Below are positions 45,694 to 56,821 of a stretch of 64,000 nucleotides of DNA, one piece after another. The stretch covers positions 2,017,701 to 2,081,700 of the forward strand of contig OY783204.1 of NCBI GenBank assembly GCA_963678705.1. The letters are read 5' to 3'. This DNA comes from Panorpa germanica. Taxonomy: Eukaryota; Arthropoda; Insecta; Mecoptera; Panorpidae. A program made the position numbers and the translations under genes. The notes below the pieces were generated by a model that was not told where the DNA came from, did not search any database, and saw only the letters and a list, made by a program, of their open reading frames with translations. Position 1 is the stretch's first letter, and every line of letters starts with the position of its first letter.

Positions 45694-47280
45694 TTATTTA
45701 TTTATGGAACACGTAACCGATTTTATAATAGGGTATTGAACATTTATTAACCCAGCAACAATTATGGCAATGTTGTCAACAGAGGTTAACAAATTGTGTT
45801 GTATCTGTACTGTCGAATGGGGCTTTAAAATTGCGTATTCCCTCACACGTCTTATATTTCGTTCAATATGTACTCGTAAAGCAGCAATACTTTTTGTTGT
45901 TAACACATCTTGCTCACTCATTGTCTCATTGGCTCTGGCACTAGGTGGTCTAATTAGAGAACATTTTTTTTTATCCAATAATTTGCCAATATTTTTAAAT
46001 CCGCGATCAGCCATTACTGCAGTCTGGTCTGGAATTACTTCCAAATAGCCGCTGTTTTGAATGATCTGGGCATCTGATACTCTGATATTTAATGGTGTTA
46101 CAACTTTTGTAACTAGACCAGGTTTGTGATTGCAACATCGGGTTTGTTGGCTTCTCTATTTGTATTTCAAAGCAATCTATTATGCTTTGTATATTGCCGT
46201 AATTCGCCCTAAATGGTATGGGTAATAATTTTAAAGTTGTATCTCGTTCCGGCCAATATATGTGTGTCGCGAAAAGTTTTGCTACTATTGGCTACTGTTT
46301 TGCAAAAAATTCGGGAAGCGTATGAATATGATAGTCCAAATTTCAATCTCAATAATCGAAAACTGTCGTTTAATTTGATCTTCATTAGTGTTAGTATTAT
46401 GTGTTTAGCTCTAACGCCTGTATGCATACTCAGTAATTCAATTATAAAAAACATTTGAGGTATAAGACCAATTAGTAACTTGGGCTCTCTCGTAACTTGT
46501 TCCAAAAGTTACTTTGTAATATTCCTCATTTCTTTGAATGTTTAAAATTTCTTCATCTGCATACAAACTGCTTGTGTTTACCTCTGAAATTATATATTCT
46601 TCTGCAGACGTATTTGTACTTTTAATTTCAGAGGAAACTGTCGAGCAACTTTTTGGAGAGGTAGCCATATCTTGGGTCTTACTAGATATCGTTGACAAAC
46701 ATTTGTCGGCAACTGGCTGCTTCACCTGGACTCCCTTATGTCTAACTGAAGGTTTAACTCCAGTTAAACATAGGTTAGTCTGAACACCAACATTAACACC
46801 TTTTTTATTTGTTCTAAGTTTACTCTGCGAAAAAGAAGGTGTTGACGCTACGGTGTATGAAGGACCTGCTGCTGAACATTCCAAACTACTTGCTTCTATA
46901 ATATAGTAACATAAGTTAGTAACAACAAAAATTATTAAGTTATATAACAGTTAAAGAATATTATGATTAAAAATAAAAAGTTTTGATCACACCTGCATCT
47001 GCAGGAGGAAGAGTACTTGATGGCTCGGTTGTAAAAGTATAAACACGTGTTGTATTCTTGTTTTCTGAAAGTTGAGGTTATAACACATGATAAATTTATT
47101 ATCAATACATGAAGAATATGGCATCTTACTTCTACGTTACCTGATACAGAATTCATTTCAGATTCTAATGATTTATTTTGATCATATTCTTGCAAGGCTT
47201 CTCTTACCAAACGTTTTCGTTTTAATTCCGCCTCAAAAGGGTTAGGCGAATCCTTAATACGTTTGTAATTAGGTTGGCAG
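45694..47280 (-). pseudogene. ISL2EU-like transposase (DDE_Tnp_4 type)
   Basis: Downward: CQPNYKRIKDSPNPFEAELK (near 47275, resembling the region after a THAP domain), an unstructured Ser/Thr-rich region (46884-46500), and HTH-like LTLMKIKLNDSFRLLRLKFG with YASRIF (46400-46330). Then QSIIDCFEIQIEKP (46180, first Asp), TAVMADRGFKNIGKLL (46020, second Asp), LIRPPSA and LRVHIERNIRRVREYAIL (45870, Glu). DDE residues are visible, but parts between the first and second Asp are deleted and frameshifts occur. The family places a YqaJ protein beside such a transposase; that naming is from memory and moderately sure. Confidence 0.7.
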
Positions 47281-47479
47281 CTATATATTGCTATGTATTT
47301 ATATATGAAAATGTCGAAACACTATTTCAACACATAAAGTTTTAATGTATTAAGCGAGTAATTATTAAAAAATAAAATATATTATTTTTTATTTTTTTTT
47401 AAAGCTAACGCATGCGTACTACAAGCAACCATTACCATAGACACATATTTTTAATTGAGTCACTGTGGTGAAGGAGTAG

Positions 47480-47650
47480 TGACGTCAAAATTTACTTATA
47501 GATTTAGCGGCAACACTGCAATTCAAATTTCAAGCAGCTATATTTCCATCAATTTATGATAATTTAAAAATATGAAAACGCCAATTCATTAACATCTACT
47601 TCAATAATCAATTACAAAATCGACTCCAAAAAAATGAGTTCACAACCCAA
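47480..47650. repeat. Right terminal repeat of the inserted transposon
   Basis: Read on minus, it starts TTGGGTTGTGAACTCATTTT at 47650 and continues with GATTTTGTAATTGATTATTGAAGTAGATGTTAATGA in matching order to 19162-19330 (shown here as blocks, not contiguous identity). The same family terminus therefore links this transposon to the MITEs at 19162 and 27110. The left terminus is lost, probably with the deletion at about 45000. Confidence 0.7.
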
Positions 47651-47654
47651 CTAC

Positions 47655-48830
47655 CTGGTCAGTGTCAATATTATGGTTTATCTCTTCTGAATCTCTGATC
47701 TCTTCCAAATTCTCAATAATATTTTTCTCTAAATCAGGTTTCTTAACTAAGTCTGATTTCTTAATTATCTCTGTTTTCTTAACTTTATCGGTTTTATTTA
47801 CGGGAATTGGCTTAGAGCGTTAGTTTCCTTTGCCTTATGTGTATTATCAGGCTTCCACGTCCTTTTCTTTACTTCTCAGGGGGATCTGCGGGGTTCTGAA
47901 ATTTTTAAAACTACGAATTTTATTTTTCGGTTCACCGCTTATGATACAGTCTGTAATCTTCTTTTTATTTATACTCTCTTCCAAAGAAGGGAACTCGAAG
48001 ATATTTAATTTAAATACCTCTTTCTCACGATCAATTTTAATTTTTTCTATATAGGTAGTTTTAGCTTTAGCTTCGTTTTTGTTCTTCAATTCTAAGTATA
48101 TGCTGCAGGATCTATCGTCAGCTTTATGGTCTTGTTTACAGTTACGACAAACTATCTTCTCTTTCTTGCAACTTAAAGAGCTGTGATCTCTACCACAAAA
48201 TTGGCAATATTCAGCACTTCTGCAGAAATTAGTGGAGTGGCCAAATTTCCAACACCAACGACACTGTCTAATTCTCTGTATATACGCTGAAACTGGGTAA
48301 AGGATACCCTGGAAGGCTATATATTCCGGGATCTTGTTCCTTGTCACTTCCTAGTAAGAGTCTTTTTGCCTTCCTCAATTCTATTAAATCTAATAAAATT
48401 GGTAATTTTTGGTGCTTATTTTTATTAAAGCCTACTGCGTCATGTAGGAATACGTCCTCCAGATTATCGGGGTGTAAGTCGATTAGTCCCTGCACTTCTA
48501 CCAAATTCTTTGGAATTATGCTCTTGCATTTAGCTAGAACTATGGCGTCTTCTATTACTTTATTAGCCAGAAATAGGTTATTGGTCTCCACCTCAATTTT
48601 TCTTTGGCTGACAGCAATAATGTTGATCTCCTTGTAATTTGACTGCAAATATTGTGCTATAAAGGCAGGGTTTGTATTATAAGTAATTGGTTTTAGAATT
48701 ACCAAACACACTCCTGAATAACTATGCGGATAACAGCTGGTTCTTATCCTTTTTGCTTCAAAGAGGTCTTTCTCATGAGACCTGTCATTCATAATTATAA
48801 TCTCACTTTCACTTAACACAAATAAAAAAA
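47655..48830 (-). pseudogene. LINE ORF1 (gag-like, zinc knuckles), split from ORF2
   Basis: It starts near the minus-strand ATG MNDRSHEKDLFEAKRIRTSC (48792). The middle has the gag-like/RRM region (AVSQRKIEVETNNLFLANKV). After a frameshift near 48300 come three zinc knuckles at 48260-48100: CRWCWKFGHSTNFC, CQFCGRDHSSLSC and CRNCKQDHKADDRSC. A charged tail with lysine-rich repeats follows. The sequence breaks at about 47655, where the ISL2EU-like transposon begins; ORF2 resumes at 44995. In the family the protein coats LINE RNA. Confidence 0.85.
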
Positions 48831-49005
48831 AAAAAAATTATCTATTACTTCGATTTTACACTTTTTTATTTTTAAACTCCTTTTCAAATTGTATTTATTA
48901 AATAAATAATTTATATTTAGTATAATAAATTTAATAAATTGAAAATAATTTCAGGAGCGAAACTTATTACAACATAAATACAGGATAGCTTTTTGTTTTT
49001 TTCCA
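48831..49005 (-). other. 5' untranslated region of the inserted LINE
   Basis: AT-rich sequence between the LINE ORF1 and the 5' copy of the target duplication (49006-49016). A poly(A)-like run at 48825-48837 lies at its inner edge. No coding sequence. Confidence 0.5.
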
Positions 49006-49490
49006 AGAGGTTCATTAAGACCGTCTAAGAATGTTTTGAGCGCCGTACTTTTTGCGATACCGCGTTGTACCTGCTTAATAGCGTCGAGATTCTTAGTAGC
49101 TAAAATACTTTCGCAAACGGAAGATTGTATTTTCATGATGCGGTTGCCAAATTCGTGAGGTGTTTCGTTTCTCTTTTATATCACTTTCACTTTCGAAGTC
49201 TCTTTGATCTGAGTAATTTATACTCAATCTTTTGCCACGTATTTAAATTTAATGAATTTAGATCGCTTTTAGCGTTTCCTTTTATTTTATTGTTTATACT
49301 TTGCAAGATTAATTTGTTTTGGAAACAATCGATGTTATTTTCATCGTAAAATTCATCATATATCAAATCACATGCAATTAAAAATTGGTTTAACTGGCTC
49401 TGCTTACCGTCATATTCAGGTATGGAGCTCAGGTATATAGGATTTAGAGTAGAGGTAGTTGATGTTGTAGGGAGTGACATTTTGGATTAC
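49006..49490 (-). pseudogene. Gypsy element 1: gag N-terminal part
   Basis: It starts with ATG near 49480: MSLPTTSTTS, then YLSSIPEYDGKQSQLNQFL, DCFQNKLILQSINNKIKG, and NTWQKIEYKLL. After a frameshift it continues IQSSVCESILATKNLDAI and TALKTFLDGLNEPLG, where the LINE interrupts. The motif order matches the retrotransposon gag region of Gypsy/errantivirus-like elements. The rest of gag is at 42540-42954. Confidence 0.82.
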
Positions 49491-49828
49491 ACAAGTGAGA
49501 ACAAGAAATAAACTTATTATTTGTTTTTGACTTACAGCGAGAGTTTAATTATCGTCTTCTTCGTACTGGTCCTTGTTGCTCGTGTGCCGCAATTACACAT
49601 GCAAATACTTTTATTTTATGCACAAAGGCCCACTTTTATAGGTACTGTTTAAATTGTTCACAATGTTTTTAACACCGTAAATACTTTTCAGGAACACACA
49701 CAGTACACTTAGTTTAAGTTTGTGAAATATCTTTGTTTTATTATAACTTAATTTTGACTTTATTAAGTTAGTATCGGCTTGGAAAATGGTTTTCCCGAGT
49801 TTCACACACCTTACAATAGTTTTGTATT

Positions 49829-49845
49829 CGCTACAGACTGCGCCA
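49829..49845 (-). other. Primer-binding site of Gypsy element 1
   Basis: Read on minus, TGGCGCAGTCTGTAGCG lies one base inside the LTR end. TGGCGCAGTCGGTAG-type sites, complementary to the tRNA-Ser 3' end, are used by 17.6/297-type Gypsy elements. Confidence 0.7.
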
Positions 49846-49846
49846 C

Positions 49847-50201
49847 TGTTAGGTTTTGCTGAATAGACTTATTGATTTTCTTAAAGTTTGGTAAGTCGTT
49901 TAGAGCTTGTAAGTTAGTTTAGTTTTTCTATTGCAGGATAATAAAACAAATATTATTAACACACTTTAACTTTATTGATATATAAAAGTTCTACTAGAAT
50001 TAGTGATTCACATTAAGTTATAATAAGTAATTTTACCAACAATTAGTCTATCGATTATTTTATCAACTATTTTAAAGTCTATCGATTATTCAGTAGTTTG
50101 AAAGATAGACTGTGAATGAATTTAAGTATAAGATTTCCTTATAGGTAACTTTAGTGCTTTGTCACTAGAGCGTGAGACAAAACATATCCTGACTTGTTAC
50201 A
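49847..50201 (-). repeat. 5' LTR of Gypsy element 1
   Basis: The inner edge TGTTAG (49847) is next to the primer-binding site; the outer edge ...TTGTTACA ends at 50201, giving TGTAACA...CTAACA on the minus strand, 355 bp. A partial second copy is at 37319-37515. The inner boundary is well supported. The outer boundary is inferred from the TG/CA rule only. Confidence 0.55.
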
Positions 50202-50695
50202 TCTAGCTTTAGTTATCTAAAGTTCCAAGAATTGATTTATAAGAGGCAAGCCCACACAAGTGACTGAGAATGTTTATATAAGTCAACTTTCATATATGAA
50301 ATTAATATGCTGACTTGAATGATTGACTTATCAGTAGATAAATGCCATGGAACTTAAAGCTAGACATAATACTTAAACATTGCATGTTTATTAGTACACT
50401 CATGTGAAAACCATAGTCTTCTAGCTTTAGATATATCCAGGATATAACAGTATATTTACTTAAATTATACATTAAGGGCATTTATCACTGAATATTTTTG
50501 TAGTGGAAAAATTGCGATGGCTGCCAATGCCATGTAAGTACAATAATCAAAATTTGAAGAAAAATAGTTTACAAAATGATAATTAAAGATTAAAACTAAG
50601 TCGCTGTTGAAATAAATAAAATATTATAATAAAAAAAATTAAGTCAGAAATTAGCTAATTTTTAACTGCATGTAACTCAAGTTTGGTTTGCTGTA
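50202..50695. other. Upstream region of the Mutator-YqaJ gene
   Basis: Non-coding apart from a possible minute first exon (ATG at 50519, six codons before GTAAGT at 50537). The block CTAGCTTTA recurs at 50203 and 50420 and in inverted form at 50360. No element end could be fixed. Confidence 0.35.
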
Positions 50696-52679
50696 TTGAA
50701 AAAATGTTTCAACAGAGACCTAGATTGCATCTTCTACATTCATTCTTGCATGTGTAATATAACAGCCGAAATTTGTTCAGAAGATTTATCTCTAATAGAT
50801 GAAATACCTGTCAACGCATCGGCAACTTTAGCGATGATATCAACTGGCAATGGTTTATCACATCTGAAGGAAATCACTGCTGTTCTTGATATAGCATGCA
50901 TGTCACAACACACATTCCAGAATAATGAGGAATATGTTTCAACTATTGTAACTAAAACATTATGGCAGTCAATGGAAGGTGCAGGTAAAGAAGTGGCAAC
51001 GTTGGCGAGAGGAATTGGCGATGTTGACGAAAATGATATTTCGCAGATAACTGTAGTTGCAGATGGTTCATGGTGTAAGCGTTCTTACAAGGTATATTCA
51101 GGATTGTATAGTTGCTAAAAGAACTGGAAAATTATTATCTATTGGAATTTGTAATAAGTATTACAGCACCTGTGTAAGAAATTCGGAATATGGTGAAATG
51201 CTTCAAAAATTGGAACGGAACACTAACAAGTATGGAGGAGGATATCATTGCTGAAGGATTTAGCGGAAATATGGAAATGCGTGATATTATGTATAGACGA
51301 TTAGTTGGAGATGGAGATAATAGCGTTTATAAGAAACTGATCGAGAAACTACCTTGTGGAACAAAGTTGGTCATAAAACTGGAATGCAAAAACCATCTGT
51401 TCCGAAATTATGAAACAAGGCTTCGCGATTTATCTAAAAGAAAAATATTATCAAAGAAATTATTAATTCCTAAATCATTATGGAGTATTCTTGCTAAACA
51501 TTTAAATAGGATAAGAATATCTGTACAGTGCGCAAAAGAACACCATGATGAAGAAACTGTACAAAAAGTTGAGGGGCTTAAAGTTGACATTATACATAGC
51601 GTAGATCATTTTTTTGGGTCCCATTTAAAATGTGCTACATATTTTTGTAAAAAAGGAACGCTCGTTGAGAAAGATTTTGTTCCGGAACTAAAGGAATGTG
51701 GTCTCTATGACGATATTTTATGTTGTGCATACCGTTAGTGCATAATGCGGAAAGCCTTATAATGAATATGGACAACAATAGTGTAGAAAGTTATAACAAT
51801 CTTGTAGCTAAATTTATTGGTTTAAAAATGGGTAAACTTTTTCAAAAAAGGAAGCTACCAAACCCGATGTGAAGCCGCAGCAACTTCTTTCAATAGCAAG
51901 GGAAATTTTCACAATGTCATACACAAGGCTATTACTAATAAAAGCCCAGGCCAGAGTTGCAAAAAATACATAACTGCGAGAAAGCGAATATTGGAGAATA
52001 ATAAGACTAAGAAATATCAGAAAGTCAGAAGAAAATTAATTACAGCGCCCCCGGATGAAGACTATGGTGACTTAACGATGATGAGGATGTAGTGGAAATA
52101 GTGGATAGTATGGCAGACAAATTAAAATGTATACAATCATTAGAGGGTCACAAGTGGAAATTGAAAAAAATACTAGAGGACAAAATTCCAATGGTACATG
52201 GAAGAAAGAAAGATTAAAACGTTTGACAGCCTCATGATTTGGAGAAATATGCAGAATGAGACCTTCAACAAATAGGCTGAATACTGTGAAATCTATGTTA
52301 TACTCAGATTTTAGTGGTACAAATAATAGTCGTTGGTATTGATCATGAGCCTTTAGCAGTAGAACAATTTCAAAGCGAATACAAAGTCATTGTTCAAAAG
52401 TGTGGCCTATTTGTTGACATAAAAGAATTGTACTTGGGAGCAAGCGTAGATGACCTAGTAGGAAAAGACTCCATTGTAGAAGTCAAATGTCCAGCTAGTG
52501 TTTCCAACCAGGCTCCAATGGACGCTATATTGAACAAAAGGATTTATTTCGTTATAAATAACAATTTAATGCAACTGAAAAGAAATCATAAATATTACTA
52601 TCAAATCCAGGACAGCTTCATATTACAGGAAGGCAATATTGTTATTTTATATTTTGGACTCCTTTATGCTTTATGGTAG
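50696..52679 (+). pseudogene. Mutator-like transposase fused to YqaJ nuclease domain
   Basis: Frames in order: VNASATLAMISTGNGLSHLK and DIACMSQHTFQNNE (50810-50930), ITVVADGSWCKRSY (51048-51090, first Asp), GKLLSIGICNKYYSTC and CFKNWNGTLTSMEEDIIAEGF (51200-51260). Then VGDGDNSVYKKLIEK (51310, second Asp) and LECKNHLFRNYETRLRDL, SVESYNNLVAKFIGG (51782, Glu), KSPGQSCKKYI. The C-terminus (52314-52679) is YqaJ-like: LYLGASVDDLVGKDSIVEVK keeps the ExK core, but SPDG has become SVDD. It matches the uncharacterised Mutator-domain plus YqaJ proteins repeated in many insects. Frameshifts and a deletion near 52250-52330 disable it. Confidence 0.75.
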
Positions 52680-53052
52680 AAAAGGAATAACATCGAAATT
52701 ATCATGTAATATTGTGTTCAATTTTAATAACACTTATTATAATGAATTGACAAATCACAATAATAAAATAACTATAAAAATTATAAATGTTTATTATAAA
52801 TAAGACGAGATGATAATTTCTGGATAAATGAAATGGAAAATAAATTAAGGAAATTTTATATTTTCTTTTGCCAGAAATTATAAAGTTTACTTGTTTATTA
52901 CATTATGTGTATCTTACCATACCATATGCATTAAAAATATATTTTAATTCTTTTTTTAGAGGAATTTTTAGTTCTAACAAGAACCGTTGGTTCCTGCTAG
53001 TTAAGTTTAGGGAACGTACTAAATACAAAAAAAACTTTATTACTTTAATACA
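52680..53052. other. AT-rich stretch without gene
   Basis: Sequence downstream of the Mutator-YqaJ stop, reaching to the outer edge of the Gypsy 2 LTR. No motif seen. Confidence 0.4.
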
Positions 53053-53359
53053 AGTTAATTTTATTGCTTAAAATATTTAATTGATTATAATTTTTATAAT
53101 AGAGTAGCGAGTAACGTCGTCAGAGCTCTATTAGGGACTCGTCCTTGTTCGATAGGTTCATACAGTATTTATACTGTATGTCTTATCCTTATACATGGGT
53201 GACATTTATTACATGCTTATGCCTGTTGTTGTTCTAAGCAGTAATCTTATACTTTAATGATAGAGGTGTCAAAAGATAATTCATTTCCTGACTCTATTTG
53301 TTTATCTATAGTATCGTATTTCATAGTGATATAATATATCTGTTTATTTAAAGTTAACT
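53053..53359 (-). repeat. 3' LTR of Gypsy element 2 (AGTTAA...TTAACT type)
   Basis: On the minus strand the LTR starts AGTTAACTTTAAATAAACAG at 53359, directly after the purine tract GGATGGGAAG, and ends GCAATAAAATTAACT at 53053 (307 bp). AGTTAA/TTAACT ends with a purine tract are typical of the errantivirus branch of Gypsy. A TATAAATA box (about 53170) and AATAAA (about 53062) fit. The 5' LTR is absent. Confidence 0.6.
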
Positions 53360-55285
53360 CTTCCCATCCTAGAGGATGTTCCAAAAATAATTATGTCATC
53401 TAGATATACTAGGCAAATATTGTTTACTAGTCCATCTAAGATATGGTTTATAGTTCTTTGGAATGTAGCTGGTGCATTCTTTAAACCAAAAAGCATTCTA
53501 AGATATTCGTAATGTTCCGATTCTGTTGAGAAAGCTGTTTTCTCTATACTGTCGGGATGCATTTCTATCTGTAGAAATCCGCTGTGTAAATCTAGAGTTG
53601 TAAAGTAATTTGAAGTACTTATTTTGCTAAGTACTCCGTCTATATTAGCTATAGGAAATTTATACTCAATTGTTTTATTGCTTAGTTTTCTGTAATCCGT
53701 AACAATTCGTATTTTCTGTTTCCCGCTGTTGTCCATTTTCTTAGGTACTATTATAATATGACAGTTATATAATGATTGAATGTTTCTAATTATTCCTTGA
53801 TGTTTTCAATTTGTTTTTTTACCTCTAGTAGATGTATTTCGGGATAAGGGTAGTTTTTTACAAATATAGGTCCATCATCTGTTGTTCTAATATAATGTTT
53901 GGTTACATTAGTAAATGTTTCATTTTCTGATTGAAATCCTATTTTAACGTATTTAATTTAATAAATTCCTCATTATCCATATATATTTCTATATTTGTTT
54001 TCGATGTTTTTAAGCTGTTGTTTTTAAAATCGATTTTTCCTTTTAGTTGTTTAATTAAATCAACACCTATTAAGCCATGATTGTTTATCAAAGTTAAACA
54101 AATATATTTTATGATATTGGTTTTCTTTAAACGTGGGAAATAGTGGAATTGTTGCTATATATTTATGAATACTTGTATTATGTGGTGTCGTAACAGAAAA
54201 GTTGTCATCTATTACATAGTTATTATATTGTTTAAAAGCAAGAGATGGTTTTATAAAAGTTCTAGACGATCCAGGATCGACTAAAAATTTTGCTTTTAAT
54301 TCGTCAATGTATATGAATGGTAATGATGCTTGATTATTTGTGTTAATTTTGATGTTTTCTATTCCGAGGCCATGTTGTGAAAATCCTGTTTCTCTCTATA
54401 ATTTTCATTCGATGGTTCTTCGTTTTCATCACAATTATCAGCCTCGTTACCTTCATATTCATTTTCATATTGGTCTCCATATTGATTTTCATATTGGTTC
54501 TCATATTGCTTTTCATAGTCAGGTTCGTCGTTATTGACCTGATGTTTTAGATGGTTAATTCTTGTCATTTGTGACGTTTCCATAGGTTCATAGTATCTCA
54601 CTTCTAAGTGAGTTACGTGTTTTATCGGTACCCATTCTTGTACGGCTGTACCTGACATTTTGTTCTTCGAGTACGAATGACCATGCTCTTTCAAGTGTAC
54701 TGGGCATTCTTGCTCTTATATTATCTCCGATACTTTATTTGCGTCCTTTAGTGAATTGTACAAGTATAACGTCTGTATACAATTTGTACTTCGCTGCATA
54801 CGCACTTTGGTCGTCATTTTCCTGATTGTGTGACAAAAGTGCTACCTTATGATGCACGCATTTGTTGTAGAAGTCTTGTGGACTTTCTTCAGGCTGCTGT
54901 TCTAGTAGTCCTATTTCGCATACTAGTGTAGTCTCGTTCCTTTGGTCACCAAAGTTTTCCTTCAATATTATTTTTAGTTCCTCCCAGGTTTGAATGTATC
55001 TTCCTGCTGTTACATAGGCTAGTTTCGATATGATTGTTTCCACAATATATCGTTGAATTGTTGACGGTGCATCCGCGTATAATCCGACAATGGTTCCTAT
55101 TTGTTTAAGGAAATATGATAATTGTGCGGTATTACCATTGTATCGTTTGATGTTAGAAAAATATGAATTATCCCATGCGGAAAGGAGCATGCATTAATTC
55201 ATGTCTAGGACGTTGTTGTTGCACTGTTATTATATTCTCTAACTCCTGGATTCTGTTAATAAAACATGTTCCGTCGTATGTTACT
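53360..55285 (-). pseudogene. Gypsy element 2: gag, protease and RT relic
   Basis: Downward: gag from 55285 (FINRIQELENIITVQQQRPR; FKQIGTIVGLYADAP-like region near 55090; TWEELKIILKENFGDQRNET), a Gln/Tyr/Glu-rich linker (54540-54430), and protease KAKFLVDPGSSRTFIKP near 54280, where the catalytic D-T/S-G appears as D-P-G. RT follows from 53740 ([26 protein letters not shown] with catalytic Asp, [28 protein letters not shown]), cut at 53372. RNase H, integrase and any env are missing between this point and the LTR. Inactive. Confidence 0.82.
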
Positions 55286-55287
55286 TG

Positions 55288-56400
55288 TAATAACGTGTCT
55301 GTTGTGCGATCCTGCACAGGCACAATAAACATTTTCCGACTTCCTCTCTGGATACCACCAAATATTCATTTTCCATTAATAATACGTCCACGATTATATT
55401 TCCAGCGGCCAATATTAGCCTCGTCGATTTCTACTATTTCGATGAAGAATAATCCTGTACGTAACTTATGTCGACAACCGTACCACTAGTTACATTTAAA
55501 TTTTTCATAATTAACCGTTGGCTAGGTGCTTCAACAAACAATAAATAGGCAACGATGCTTATAATTTTTTCAACTGGTAAAAGATGCTGGGCCAAAAAAG
55601 TGTAACCCTGCCCCTTATATCTACTTCTATATATGTCATCACTACTTTGGATTTTGTATTTGGTTGTAATATAAACATTATTTGAAACTTTACGTGCTTT
55701 AAACAAAGGATTAGTTAATTAATATTTCTTTTAAAAAGTTAATGTAAATACTACATCGTCAGTTTGAATATAATAATAATATGCGTCTTGGTTATTGATA
55801 AAGCAATACTTAATCTAAATAATGAGCCCGACAGTTAGGCGACTTAAAATCATTAAAAATCTACGTTTTAGTTTATATATGAACCTTTACACTGGTTCCT
55901 AAATATGGGACTGTTACAAAAGAATTTTTTGTTGCAGATAAATAGAAAGAATCTCTTTTCCATCTGTAGGTGTTTTCGGAATACTGACTGTATTTCCTTT
56001 TACACCTAAACTTTAATATCTGCCTGTGAAGCTGACAGACAAACCGTATTACATTAAGAACAATGCACACTATTTTTGATAATGTTATGTTTAACAAAAA
56101 AATTTATCATTTTATTATGATTAGCTGTTAGCTGCAGTGCCTCAAGAAATGTGAATTCACAGTGTTTGTAGGAGTTCCTTTTCTCAACGTTGATGCTTTG
56201 ACAAAATGGCGATAAATGAAATAAATAAAACATATACGTCAAAATATCATATTTTCTCTTAAAAATGTCTTCTTTCATAAAATATACAGCCAGTATATAA
56301 ATTGTTACATTTTTATACCATATGGTATGAATCCTAATAAAATTAATTGGTTTGAGTCCAAATATTATTATGCAAAAAATCTGTCAATTGATACACATTA
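55288..56400 (-). pseudogene. Merlin transposase, copy 2 (C-terminus missing)
   Basis: The N-terminus is at 56180-56040 (KHCEFTFLEALQL, FFVKHNIIKNSVHC). A stretch at 55720-55915 unrelated to copy 1 splits the next part. Then come EKIISIVAYLLFVEAPSQRL, LNVTSGTVVD, ANIGRWKYNRGR (with the first-Asp segment near 55430 disturbed), IFGGIQRGSRKMFIVPVQDR, TTDTLLQV at 55288. It then runs in the same frame into the gag start of Gypsy 2. The second Asp and Glu are absent. Terminal sequence at 56276-56400 matches 40310-40440 of copy 1. Confidence 0.8.
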
Positions 56401-56821
56401 TGTGTCCCAATTTTTCTGGATTTCATCTAGTATTACATTAATTATTTTTTCTTGATTGTTGAAGTATTGTTCGCTCCTGTCGGTATTTTTCCTTGCATTT
56501 TCGTTATTTGGGTCTTTTTGGGACGAATGTTAGTTCAAGTAATTAATTGGTTCTTTAAATCATTGTTTTTATCAAATGCCGTTCATTGATTTTGTTGAGA
56601 GCAGTTCCTATTTTTATAGGGTATTGTTGGCACAAAATATCGTGATTCTTGATGTAACTCAAAACCACAATGTTAATCGGGGTTCTCCTGATTAGTTCTT
56701 GTCGATTAAAACACGAAAAAACCAAATGTTTATGCAAATTTGATGTTGTTAATTTACACTTGCTAGTGGACTGTATATTTATTAGAAATTCACAGAAGAA
56801 ACACACTATTTAATAACTAAA
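56401..56821. other. No gene seen
   Basis: Between Merlin 2 and the BEL LTR. An 83-codon minus-strand frame (56555-56806) is not recognised. Confidence 0.4.

Noticed and set aside
50519-50536. Six-codon first exon ATGGCTGCCAATGCCATG before GTAAGT upstream of the Mutator-YqaJ gene
   Set aside because: No acceptor that joins it in phase to the first conserved block could be identified; noted only in the gap entry.
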